A program made the translations under genes and the position numbers. Below, piece by piece: positions 46,756 through 54,479 of a stretch of 64,000 nt of DNA. Positions within the stretch are counted from its first letter, which is position 1. The number at the start of each line of letters is the position of its first letter. The notes under the pieces were generated by a model that was given only the letters and a program-made list of their open reading frames with translations, searched no databases and was not told the origin of the DNA. Origin of the DNA: Marinoscillum sp. MHG1-6 (GTDB lineage Bacteria > Bacteroidota > Bacteroidia > Cytophagales > Cyclobacteriaceae); NCBI RefSeq assembly GCF_024714475.1, contig NZ_JAMZMI010000003.1, positions 434,001-498,000 of the forward strand, written 5' to 3'.

Positions 46756-47559
46756 CTAGTTTTTCATCAACCCTTTTATATCCTTGATAAATTCCTTTGC
46801 AGCCAATTCCGGACTGGTGGTCTTCATGAAATTTTCCCCAATCAGAAAACCTTCATAGCCATAGTTCATCAAATCGACGACTGTTTCAGGATTGCTGATA
46901 CCGCTTTCAGACATCTTCAAAAAGTCCGAAGGTATTTTCTCCGACAGCTCTTTTGAAAGAGCGATGTCCGTCACGAATGTCTTCAAATTTCTATTATTAA
47001 CCCCCAGGATGTCCACGTGTTCATTGATTGAGCGGTTCAACTCATCCTCATCATGCACTTCCAGAATAATTTCCATTCCAAAAGATTTGGCAAACGCACC
47101 TAAACGCTTGATCTCCTCAGGTGTCAATACTGCAGCAATCAAAAGGATTACATCGGCTCCTATAGATTTGGCTTCAATGATTTGATATTCATCAACGATA
47201 AAGTCTTTTCTTAGGATTGGACAAAAGTTGAAATTTCTGGCAGTGGTCAGGTCCTCATTTTTACCTCCAAAATATTTCGTATCAGTCAGTACCGATAACC
47301 CTGACGCACCGGCCTGCATGTAACCAATCGTAGTTTTTTCAACGGCTGCATTACCGTTGATCACTCCTTTTGAAGGTGACTGTCTCTTGAACTCGGCAAG
47401 TATCCCCACTTTGTCTTCTCTGCGAATGTAATGCGTCAACGACACGGGTTTTCCATCAAAATATACGCTCTGCTCGAGCAATTTCACCGGGTAAAGGCTC
47501 TTGTTCTGCTCTACCTCTACCCTTTTATCGGCTACAATCTGATCAAGTATATTGCTCAT
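46756..47559 (-). CDS. trpC: Indole-3-glycerol-phosphate synthase
   Basis: A 267-residue monofunctional TrpC TIM barrel that closes the indole ring. Motifs: ILAEFKRQSPSKG (catalytic Glu and Lys), LSVLTDTKYFGG, LRKDFIVDEYQI, GVNNRNLKTF, and MSESGISNPE. It starts 1 nt after the trpD stop. Downstream, within the operon, lie the GxxExxY pseudogene and its derivative before trpF. Confidence 0.97.
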   Translation of the reverse strand: MSNILDQIVADKRVEVEQNKSLYPVKLLEQSVYFDGKPVSLTHYIRREDKVGILAEFKRQSPSKGVINGNAAVEKTTIGYMQAGASGLSVLTDTKYFGGKNEDLTTARNFNFCPILRKDFIVDEYQIIEAKSIGADVILLIAAVLTPEEIKRLGAFAKSFGMEIILEVHDEDELNRSINEHVDILGVNNRNLKTFVTDIALSKELSEKIPSDFLKMSESGISNPETVVDLMNYGYEGFLIGENFMKTTSPELAAKEFIKDIKGLMKN

Positions 47560-47560
47560 C

Positions 47561-48553
47561 TTATGAATTAATCGCTATGAATTTTTTGAACGACTCCAGT
47601 GCTTTTCCAGACTCCAATGACTCCCTAGCCTGGCTGATACCATCTTGAATACTAATTTGCTTTCCAGTTGCAATCGCTAAGCCGGAGTTTGCCAGGATAG
47701 CCTGAACCTGCGCTTCAGTTCCCCTATTTTCCAGAATGTTCTGGAAAATTTTGGCTGAAGCTTCCACTGTTTCGCCCCCAGCAAGTTCTTCTTCCTTCAA
47801 TGTTTTTAAGCCAATATCCGAAGGTCTCAGTACCTCTTCCTTGTTATTAGAGATCATCTTGAACGATCCGGTCAAAGAGACTTCATCGTACCCATCCAGT
47901 GAATGAAGTATGGCAAAATGCTTATCTGTATTTTGATAGAGATACCCGTACAACCTTGCCAACTCAAGACTAAATACACCAACCAACTGACTCTTTGGAA
48001 ATGCCGGATTTACCATCGGACCAAGCATATTAAAGAATGTCTTGACGCCCAGTTCTCTCCGAACCGGACCAACATTTTTCATAGCAGGGTGAAACAAAGG
48101 AGCATGCAGGAAGCAAATTCCTGAGTCATCCAAACTCTTCTTGATGGTATCAATATCATTCGTAAACTTCGCCCCCATACTTTCAAGCACATTCGAAGAT
48201 CCACTAATTGAAGACACACCGTAATTCCCGTGTTTCACAACCATCTGACCAGCGCCGGCCACCACAAAAGAGGAAATGGTAGAGATATTAAAAGTATTTT
48301 TTCCATCGCCACCTGTTCCGCACAGGTCGATCGCATTATAATCTTCGACAGGCACTTTAACACAAAGCTCCAACATCGCTTCTCTGAACCCTTCCAATTC
48401 CTCCACCGTGATGCTTCGCATTAGGTAAACGGTAAGGAAGGCCGCCATTTGGCTCTGGTTATATTGTCCTGTTGCCAAATTTGACAGGATCTCAAAAGCC
48501 TCCTGCTTTGACAATGATTCGTATTTAAATAACTTATTAAGTACGTCCTTCAT
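47561..48553 (-). CDS. trpD: Anthranilate phosphoribosyltransferase
   Basis: A 330-residue enzyme transferring the phosphoribosyl group of PRPP to anthranilate. The PRPP-binding DLCGTGGDGKNTFNIST and VKHGNYGVSSISGSSNVLE are intact, and the conserved HAPLFHPAMKNVGPVRRELGV and FNMLGPMVNPA follow. Length is normal and it stands apart from trpG (not fused). It is 1 nt after trpG and 1 nt before trpC. Confidence 0.98.
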   Translation of the reverse strand: MKDVLNKLFKYESLSKQEAFEILSNLATGQYNQSQMAAFLTVYLMRSITVEELEGFREAMLELCVKVPVEDYNAIDLCGTGGDGKNTFNISTISSFVVAGAGQMVVKHGNYGVSSISGSSNVLESMGAKFTNDIDTIKKSLDDSGICFLHAPLFHPAMKNVGPVRRELGVKTFFNMLGPMVNPAFPKSQLVGVFSLELARLYGYLYQNTDKHFAILHSLDGYDEVSLTGSFKMISNNKEEVLRPSDIGLKTLKEEELAGGETVEASAKIFQNILENRGTEAQVQAILANSGLAIATGKQISIQDGISQARESLESGKALESFKKFIAINS

Positions 48554-48554
48554 T

Positions 48555-49133
48555 TTAATTAATGGATAACCAGTTTTTGATCATTTGAATACCATGCTCG
48601 GTCATAATTGACTCCGGGTGAAATTGCACCCCACGCACATTATAATCCTTGTGCTTGACGGCCATGACGTTTCCTTCCTCATCTAATGCAGTAACTGCTA
48701 ATTCTGATGGAATACCTTCTGGCTCAACGGCCCAAGAATGATAACGGCAAACCATAAACTCATCGGGAATACCTGCAAAAAGTTGATCACGGTTCTCCGT
48801 CAAAATGGCCTTAGTTGCAACTCCATGAAAAACCTGCGTGAGATTAAAAAGTTTCCCACCAAAGTTTTCGGATATGCCCTGATGCCCAAGGCATACCCCT
48901 AGGATGTTCTTTGAAGAAGCATACTGCTTAATCACTTCCGGCATGATCCCGGCATCCTTTGGCAATCCAGGGCCGGGTGATAGTAAGATATTTTCAAATC
49001 CACCAGCATAGTCCACACTGATCTTGTCATTACGATGCACCTCCATGCTATCCGTCATGCCTAGTTCCCTTAGTATATGCACCAGGTTATAGGTGAACGA
49101 ATCGTAGTTATCTATTACCAGTACCTTTTTCAT
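48555..49133 (-). CDS. trpG: Anthranilate synthase component II (glutamine amidotransferase)
   Basis: A 192-residue class I glutamine amidotransferase supplying ammonia to TrpE. The oxyanion motif LLSPGPGLPKDAG, nucleophile motif GVCLGHQGI (Cys in CLGHQ), and HPESIMTEHG (His and Glu) are all present. It overlaps trpE by 1 nt. It could also serve PabB in folate synthesis, as dual-use subunits do in other bacteria; no pabB is in the window. Confidence 0.96.
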   Translation of the reverse strand: MKKVLVIDNYDSFTYNLVHILRELGMTDSMEVHRNDKISVDYAGGFENILLSPGPGLPKDAGIMPEVIKQYASSKNILGVCLGHQGISENFGGKLFNLTQVFHGVATKAILTENRDQLFAGIPDEFMVCRYHSWAVEPEGIPSELAVTALDEEGNVMAVKHKDYNVRGVQFHPESIMTEHGIQMIKNWLSIN

Positions 49134-50548
49134 TAATTATTCAATTTTTCCGCTTGCTCCATAGCAGACTCCAATGCTGCCAACTTATTATATACCTCCT
49201 GCACTTCACTTTTTGGATCCGACTTGGAAACAATCCCTGCTCCAGCCTGGAAGAAAAGTTGATTGTCACGACTCAGGAATGTACGAATCATAATGGCATG
49301 ATTGAAATTCCCCTTAAAGTCCATAAATCCAATAGCTCCACCATAGAACCCTCTATGGATATTTTCATGCTCGTTGATCAGTTCCATGGCTTTATACTTA
49401 GGTGCTCCGGAAAGTGTCCCGGCCGGAAAAGTGCTCGCCACAATCTCCAACGGATCTGCCTCACTGGTCAGTTGACCGGTAACCTTTGACACCAGGTGAA
49501 TAACATGAGAATAGTATTGAACCTCTTTATAAGTTTCCACTTTTACATTATCCGAGCTTTTACTCAGATCATTCCTGGCTAAATCAACCAACATAATGTG
49601 TTCCGAGTTCTCCTTAGGATCTTCCAGTAGCTTCTTCGCCAACTCTGCGTCTGCCGCATCATCACCTGTTCTTCTAAATGTCCCGGCGATTGGGTAAATG
49701 ATTGCCTCTCGATCCTGCACAACAATTTGTGCTTCAGGTGAAGAACCAAATATTTTATACCCGCCGTAATCAAAATAGAATAAATAAGGTGATGGATTAA
49801 TGGACCTCAGTGCCCTGTACACCTGAAATTCATCCCCTTTAAAATGTGTATTAAACTGGCGCGAAAATACAACTTGAAATACATCTCCAATGTCACAGTG
49901 GTTAATTCCCGATTTAACGATCTCAAGAAACTGATCATCGGTAAGGTTTGACTTCGTATCACCCGATTTTGTAAATGAAAAGGCTGGAATGTTTTGTTGA
50001 GCGATAATATTGAGCAACTCATTGAATTGATCATCCTTCGGTTCGTCCAGAAATGTTTCAATGATGTAACATTCATTCCTAAAGTGATCCAGCGCTATGA
50101 TAAACCTAAAAAGCTGGTACTGAACCTGAGGAATCTCGGACGATGCGGTTTTATTATTTTCAAACTTGATATCCTCAAAATGTTGTACCGTATCATAAGC
50201 CATGTAACCAAACAATCCGGTCTTAATATACTTTTCTCCAAATTCCGGCATTTCGAATCTATCCACAAACGCCCTCAACTCCGGTATCAATGGTTCTCCC
50301 GGCGCCACCTTGGATGAGGTAGTTGTGCCATCAGGATATTCCACGGACACCAATCCATCAGTTAGATTGAATGTTGAGATAGGGTCACAACAGATATAGG
50401 AAAAGCTGTTTTCCGCACCATGATAATCGGAACTTTCCAACAAAAATGAATTAGCATATCGATCCCTTAGCTTAAGGTACAAGCCTACCGGTGTGACCGT
50501 ATCCGCGAGGATATTTTTTTGTCTGATTTGTAATTTGAAGTTGCTCAT
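49133..50548 (-). CDS. trpE: Anthranilate synthase component I
   Basis: A 471-residue chorismate-binding enzyme that makes anthranilate from chorismate and TrpG-derived ammonia. The N-terminal domain contains the LLESSDYHGAENSFSYI feedback-site segment (LLES), and the catalytic domain ends with FQVVFSRQF, PSPYLFYFDYGGYKIFGSSPE, PIAGTFRRTGDD, STFPAGTLSGAPKYKAME and GFYGGAIGFMDF. It is the first structural gene after the trp attenuator. Length is close to normal for bacterial TrpE. Confidence 0.97.
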   Translation of the reverse strand: MSNFKLQIRQKNILADTVTPVGLYLKLRDRYANSFLLESSDYHGAENSFSYICCDPISTFNLTDGLVSVEYPDGTTTSSKVAPGEPLIPELRAFVDRFEMPEFGEKYIKTGLFGYMAYDTVQHFEDIKFENNKTASSEIPQVQYQLFRFIIALDHFRNECYIIETFLDEPKDDQFNELLNIIAQQNIPAFSFTKSGDTKSNLTDDQFLEIVKSGINHCDIGDVFQVVFSRQFNTHFKGDEFQVYRALRSINPSPYLFYFDYGGYKIFGSSPEAQIVVQDREAIIYPIAGTFRRTGDDAADAELAKKLLEDPKENSEHIMLVDLARNDLSKSSDNVKVETYKEVQYYSHVIHLVSKVTGQLTSEADPLEIVASTFPAGTLSGAPKYKAMELINEHENIHRGFYGGAIGFMDFKGNFNHAIMIRTFLSRDNQLFFQAGAGIVSKSDPKSEVQEVYNKLAALESAMEQAEKLNN

Positions 50549-50563
50549 GCGAAAAAATTATTC

Positions 50564-50594
50564 AAAAAAAAGGCCTGCTGTGAACAGCAGGCCT
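50564..50594 (-). terminator. trp attenuator terminator with alternative antiterminator
   Basis: On the minus strand AGGCCTGCTGT-TC-ACAGCAGGCCT forms a long perfect stem followed by eight T, 16 nt upstream of trpE. A competing pairing is visible: CTGTGAATAGCA (50620-50631) complements TGCTGTTCACAG (50578-50589) over 12 bp with one G-U, which would break the terminator. This is the standard arrangement of ribosome-mediated attenuation. Confidence 0.92.
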
Positions 50595-50633
50595 AAAGCT
50601 TATATTTTTGACATACAAGTGCTATTCACAGTT

Positions 50634-50678
50634 TCATTGCGCTGCAAACCACCACCAGTATGTGTTTTTTCTAATCAT
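50634..50678 (-). CDS. trpL: trp leader peptide (14 aa)
   Basis: The short frame encodes MIRKNTYWWWFAAQ with three consecutive Trp codons, too short for normal gene callers. The stop is followed by an antiterminator segment and then the terminator before trpE. When Trp-tRNA is scarce, a ribosome stalls at the WWW codons and should favour the antiterminator; when Trp is plentiful, the terminator forms. The design follows the established E. coli trp mechanism. Neighbouring Tyr and Phe codons add little, but could let other aromatic amino acids contribute. Confidence 0.92.
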   Translation of the reverse strand: MIRKNTYWWWFAAQ

Positions 50679-50837
50679 GCTGCTAAGCTAGTTTGAAGTT
50701 GAAAATAAATCCAAGAAAACACACAAAAAAATATAAACAACTCATATTTTCGTTGTTAATTGAGTTTGATACCTCAACCCAAAGTTTAGTTATTATGTAT
50801 CTCGCACAGAAATAAATTTTTCTGTTAAATTGTACCT

Positions 50838-51242
50838 ATGTTACCGATAGAAGAACAATTAAGTATTTTGGTTCATCTTTCCATGGCTGATGACTTCTTA
50901 GCTCATGAAGAAAGTGACCTCATCCATGATATTGGAAAGAAAAGTGGGCTATCCACAGATCAAATTGAGATGATCATAGATAACCCCAAACCCGTCCCAA
51001 ATCTCAAGAATTTACCGCCCGATGAAAAGTTCAATTACCTCTACACGGTTATCCAACTAATGAAAATCGATCGGAAAGTTCACCAAAAAGAAATCCAGTT
51101 TTGTGAGAGATTGGCAATGGCTCTAGGCTACAGACCCGGGGTAGTTGCAGAACTTTCTGCATATATATATTCTGATCCCACAATTACTACGAACAGAGAT
51201 TATTTGAGAACCATCGCGGATTCTCACCTTTTAAGAAAATAA
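50838..51242 (+). CDS. TerB-like hypothetical protein
   Basis: A 134-residue all-helical protein beginning MLPIEEQLSILVHLSMADD. The pattern of an N-terminal A/D-D...E-ES motif (MADDFLAHEESDLIHDIGKKSG), a repeat around MKIDRKVHQKEIQFCERLA, and a helical C-terminus resembles TerB/tellurite-resistance-like and DjlA N-terminal domains, which may bind metal. No signal peptide or membrane helix. It is divergent from the trp leader and ends at a bidirectional terminator. Function unknown. Confidence 0.7.
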   Translation: MLPIEEQLSILVHLSMADDFLAHEESDLIHDIGKKSGLSTDQIEMIIDNPKPVPNLKNLPPDEKFNYLYTVIQLMKIDRKVHQKEIQFCERLAMALGYRPGVVAELSAYIYSDPTITTNRDYLRTIADSHLLRK

Positions 51243-51269
51243 AAGCCCACAATTGCGGGCTTTTTTTTA
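51241..51269. terminator. Bidirectional intrinsic terminator
   Basis: The stem AAAAGCCC/GGGCTTTT encloses ACAATTGC, with a T run of eight on the plus strand and four or more on the minus strand. It serves the convergent genes ending at 51242 and 51267. Confidence 0.88.
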
Positions 51270-51515
51270 GGCTTTTAAATACTTCTCAAGATCAGTGATC
51301 AGTTTCTTTGAAACCTTCCGATCATTCTTGGCTTTGTACTTGGTGAGTGCTTTTACTGCTTCCTCCCCTTTTTCATACAATCCTTCAGGATTTCCATCAT
51401 GAGAGTAACTCCCAAGGCACCATTCAATTTCAGAGACCAGCTTCTCTTCAATACCTAGTTGATCGAGTTTGTCTTTTGCGGCTTCAAGCGCGACTTTGAT
51501 TTTTTCTTCTGACAT
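51267..51515 (-). CDS. Small conserved-looking hypothetical protein (82 aa)
   Basis: Starts MSEEKIKVALEAAKDKL at the ATG at 51515; the frame is open to 51542, but the extra residues look like leader. The protein is a charged, helical, cytoplasmic polypeptide rich in K and E, with a WCLGSYSHDGNPEGLYEKG segment in the middle. No known motif is recognised. The terminator begins directly at its stop codon. Confidence 0.7.
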   Translation of the reverse strand: MSEEKIKVALEAAKDKLDQLGIEEKLVSEIEWCLGSYSHDGNPEGLYEKGEEAVKALTKYKAKNDRKVSKKLITDLEKYLKA

Positions 51516-51654
51516 AATTAAGCAAATAGTGAACTTCAGCAAAATTAGCTTAATAATTATGCGTTTAACAAAAAAAACACGTAATTATTAAACAAATAAC
51601 AACATGATTTCATTATTAATGAAAATTTCATATTGGAATAACCCAATACTGTTG

Positions 51655-52350
51655 CTAGTAATCTAATTTACCAAAAGGAACTAAATAAGCCAAGGAAAAA
51701 CCTACGGTATACAAGTTGGTCAAGTCGGGAATACCGGTTTTAAAGCTCTTATGATCTAACACACTGCTCACATTGTAGGTCGCAAATGCGTCAATGTGGA
51801 TTGCGCCGAAGGAAAAATCCCTTTGACCTCCCACTGAAAACCTCACGCCATACCCAAGCTTCCTATCCCTGTCTGACTGATAAGTATAGAAGTCAATCCT
51901 GTTATCCTCCAGAACTACCGGATCCGGATCTGCTGATTTATTGACATCTACCAAATAATCAAGATACCATCCAATGGTGAAAAACGTCTTGGTCTTTCCT
52001 CTACCAAAATTTATAGCCGCCTCCATTGGCAATTGCAAATAGGTTAGATGCACTTTGTATTTTGGCTCCTCTGTTTCCGGGAAGATCTGCCCCCATCCCT
52101 TTCGATCAAGAAAAAAACCCGTTTGAAATCCAGGATTAACTGCCGCGTCCCTCTTTTTGGTGAAAATTTTCGCGAAGAGCCCGCCATGATATCCTGTAAT
52201 AAAATCAGGCGTAATGAAAGTCGTAAGAATCGTATGTTCAATATAGGCAGAGGACAGCTGCCCGCCTACTCTGGCGCCCAGATAAACCTTGGTTTGTGCT
52301 TTTGCAAGCAATCCACCAAACAGCATCGCAACTACTAAAACCTTTTTCAT
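51655..52350 (-). CDS. Outer-membrane beta-barrel-like exported protein
   Basis: A 231-residue exported protein. It has a signal peptide (MKKVLVVAMLFGGLLAKAQT, cleavage near residue 19) and aromatic-flanked alternating strands (VYLGARVGGQLSSAYI, YLQLPMEAAINFGRG, KTFFTIGWYLDYLVD), ending in a C-terminal strand VGFSLAYLVPFG. It resembles the porin-family barrels of Bacteroidota (OMP_b-brl_2) but is not closely similar to the 13296-13886 gene. Function unknown. A 10-bp inverted repeat (51550-51591) lies between it and the next gene downstream. Confidence 0.75.
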   Translation of the reverse strand: MKKVLVVAMLFGGLLAKAQTKVYLGARVGGQLSSAYIEHTILTTFITPDFITGYHGGLFAKIFTKKRDAAVNPGFQTGFFLDRKGWGQIFPETEEPKYKVHLTYLQLPMEAAINFGRGKTKTFFTIGWYLDYLVDVNKSADPDPVVLEDNRIDFYTYQSDRDRKLGYGVRFSVGGQRDFSFGAIHIDAFATYNVSSVLDHKSFKTGIPDLTNLYTVGFSLAYLVPFGKLDY

Positions 52351-52528
52351 ACCTTCTAAAGAAGTGCAATATTAAACGAATCTATATCAGCACACCAATA
52401 AGTCTGGCTCATACTACCATAGCATTTTTTACAATGTTTCGGAAAACATAACGATTCCATAATCAAAAGATGAAGTAATACACCCGTACTAACTCTTGAA
52501 CTAATCGTTTATTTGAAAAAAAGACACA

Positions 52529-52684
52529 ATGGATCACGAAGAGCTGGAAAATGACGATCAGGAATTAGATGATGTACTGGATCATTCATTCTTTAATCAA
52601 ACCTCCCTAGAAGACATCATAGATGAAACGGAGGATGAGCCCAAATACGCTGAGGACTATTTCCGTAGAATTACTGACTTATAA
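52529..52684 (+). CDS. Small acidic protein (51 aa)
   Basis: In the 517-nt gap before fsa, an ATG at 52529 opens a 51-residue frame (MDHEELENDDQELDDVLDHS...). The protein has no signal peptide and is strongly acidic, with an ordered C-terminus (PKYAEDYFRRITDL). Codon usage agrees with neighbours and the stop lies 34 nt before the SRP RNA promoter. It is a plausible conserved microprotein of unknown function. Confidence 0.5.
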   Translation: MDHEELENDDQELDDVLDHSFFNQTSLEDIIDETEDEPKYAEDYFRRITDL

Positions 52685-52718
52685 TTTCAAAATTTTACTT
52701 CGTAGTACTTTTCTTTAT

Positions 52719-52726
52719 TAACTTTG
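52719..52726 (+). promoter_or_regulatory. -7 promoter element of the SRP RNA gene
   Basis: TAACTTTG fits the Bacteroidota -7 consensus TAnnTTTG exactly and is placed 4-6 nt before the RNA start. A good -33 element was not found; T-rich sequence lies about 20 nt upstream. Confidence 0.75.
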
Positions 52727-52730
52727 CACC

Positions 52731-52828
52731 TCGGCAAACTGGTACGACCAGCTCCTGCTGAATCCCCCAGGACCGGAAGGTAGCAAGGGTAGGCGGTTGT
52801 AGCGGTGCGATACCATGTTTGCCTTTTT
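52731..52828 (+). ncRNA. ffs: SRP RNA (4.5S-type, small bacterial signal-recognition RNA)
   Basis: The characteristic apical region is present: CAGCTCCTGCTGAATCCCCC, AGGACCGGAAGGTAGCAAGG (GGAA tetraloop and asymmetric internal loop), then GGTGCGATACCA. The ends GGCAAAC (52733-52739) and GTTTGCC (52816-52822) pair, and a T run terminates it. It binds Ffh to target nascent membrane proteins. The gene lies upstream of fsa with its own promoter. End coordinates are approximate. Confidence 0.93.
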
Positions 52829-52867
52829 TACGTTCATAGCATTCATTTATAAAACAACTAATACAGC

Positions 52868-53524
52868 ATGAAATTTTTTATCGACACTGCCAATCTGGAT
52901 GATATCAAAGAAGCATATGATCTAGGTGTACTAGATGGTGTGACTACAAATCCTTCGCTTATGGCCAAGGAAGGAATCACTGGAGAAGCTAACATTAAAG
53001 CACATTACAAAGCAATTTGTGACATCGTGGATGACAATGTAAGTGCCGAAGTGATATCTACAGAATATGAGGCCATGGTTAAAGAAGGCCGTGAGCTGGC
53101 TAAAATCGATGATAAAATCGTGGTTAAAATCCCTATGATCAAAGATGGGGTAAAAGCTATTAAAACTTTTTCTGATGAGGGTATCAGAACCAACTGTACA
53201 TTGATCTTCAATGCTGGTCAGGCAATCCTTGCTGCCAAAGCTGGTGCTAGCTTCATCTCTCCTTTCCTTGGAAGATTGGACGATATAGGAGCTAATGGAC
53301 TTGATCTTATTGAGCAAATCGTTCAGATCTATGACAACTACGAGTTTGAGACTGAAATCCTTGCTGCTTCTGTGAGACACACTACTCACCTAATCCAATG
53401 TGCTGAAGCTGGCGCGGATGTAGTTACTTGTCCACTTAAAGTTATCACTGGTCTATTGAAGCACCCATTGACTGATAGTGGGTTGGCTCAATTCCTGGCT
53501 GATTACGCTAAAGGAAACAAATAA
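52868..53524 (+). CDS. fsa: Fructose-6-phosphate aldolase / transaldolase-like
   Basis: A 218-residue class I aldolase of the short transaldolase (TalC/FSA) group. Schiff-base Lys is K87 in [24 protein letters not shown] and [13 protein letters not shown] are family starts; [11 protein letters not shown] and [20 protein letters not shown] complete the barrel. In many bacteria such proteins are true transaldolases rather than FSAs; the sequence does not decide. The next gene begins 41 nt later. Confidence 0.94.
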   Translation: MKFFIDTANLDDIKEAYDLGVLDGVTTNPSLMAKEGITGEANIKAHYKAICDIVDDNVSAEVISTEYEAMVKEGRELAKIDDKIVVKIPMIKDGVKAIKTFSDEGIRTNCTLIFNAGQAILAAKAGASFISPFLGRLDDIGANGLDLIEQIVQIYDNYEFETEILAASVRHTTHLIQCAEAGADVVTCPLKVITGLLKHPLTDSGLAQFLADYAKGNK

Positions 53525-53565
53525 TATCAATCCCCGGTTGAATGATTTCAGAAGGGTTTGACACC

Positions 53566-53772
53566 ATGTACATTATCAAGGTAAAGGGCAAGGCTAAAAT
53601 TCCGGATTATATTCAACTTAGGGACGAAAACTTTGTGCTAATTGCCTATTTCAGAGCAGATAGGCCATTGCAAAAGTTGGAAAAGTATGGACTGGAAGGC
53701 AAGGAAGCGGAACTTACTGAAATAATCCGCAACTTGCCTTTTGGTAAACTCCAAAAACTTGATTTGATATGA
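53566..53772 (+). CDS. Small hypothetical protein preceding an FtsE-like ATPase
   Basis: A 68-residue protein (MYIIKVKGKAKIPDYIQLRD...). Another ATG at 53542 would add eight residues; 53566 gives a cleaner start. No known domain; predicted as a small beta/alpha protein. Its stop overlaps the next gene by 4 nt (53769-53772), so translational coupling with the FtsE-like ATPase is likely. Function unknown. Confidence 0.65.
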   Translation: MYIIKVKGKAKIPDYIQLRDENFVLIAYFRADRPLQKLEKYGLEGKEAELTEIIRNLPFGKLQKLDLI

Positions 53773-54479
53773 GCTTCTCTTCCGATTCTATTGTCAAGGT
53801 TGAAAATGCCAGTATTTTCCAAGAAAATACCACGGTACTCAGTGATGTCAGCTTTGAGATAGAAAAAGGAGAATTCGTATATCTTGTCGGACGTACCGGA
53901 AGCGGTAAGTCCTCCCTCTTAAAAACATTTTACGGGGATCTTCCACTAAGACTCGGAAACATTAACGTAGGTGGATATGACCTGCTCGGGATCAAATCCA
54001 ATGAGGTTCCGTATCTCCGCAGAAAAGTAGGTATTATCTTTCAGGCCTTCGAGCTGTTTTATGATCGAAGTGTTGCCGAAAACCTTTACTTCGTTATGAA
54101 GGCAACTGGCTGGAAAGATAATGCGAAAATGAAAAGCCGACTGGCAGAGGTACTAATGCGAGTAGGCCTCGGTGCCGTCTCAAGTAAGATGCCTCACCAG
54201 CTTTCAGGAGGTGAACAACAGCGTGTTGTTATTGCCCGAGCCATGATCAATGAACCTCAGATATTATTCGCGGATGAGCCAACAGGTAATCTGGATCCGG
54301 AAGTAGCTGAAGGTATTATGAAACTCTTCCTCGAAATCAATAAAAGTGGTACAGCAATTCTTATGGCCACACATAACCACCAGTTTATTTCCAAATTCCC
54401 TGCAAGAGTCCTTAAATGCGAAGGAGATAAAATACTGGATTCAGAGAAGGATAAATTCGAGCTGACAGAAATTTATTGA
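53769..54479 (+). CDS. FtsE-like ABC transporter ATP-binding protein
   Basis: A 236-residue ABC ATPase. Walker A (GRTGSGKSS), Q loop (IIFQAFELFYDRSV), signature LSGGEQQRVVIARA, Walker B (ILFADEPTGN) and the switch His (MATHNHQF) are all present. It is of the FtsE/LolD class. No FtsX-like permease is adjacent; the 68-residue gene overlaps its start. In this phylum a similar ATPase works in division or lipoprotein release; the role here is inferred only. Its stop overlaps the opposite-strand adhesin gene by 7 nt. Confidence 0.9.
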   Translation: MSFSSDSIVKVENASIFQENTTVLSDVSFEIEKGEFVYLVGRTGSGKSSLLKTFYGDLPLRLGNINVGGYDLLGIKSNEVPYLRRKVGIIFQAFELFYDRSVAENLYFVMKATGWKDNAKMKSRLAEVLMRVGLGAVSSKMPHQLSGGEQQRVVIARAMINEPQILFADEPTGNLDPEVAEGIMKLFLEINKSGTAILMATHNHQFISKFPARVLKCEGDKILDSEKDKFELTEIY

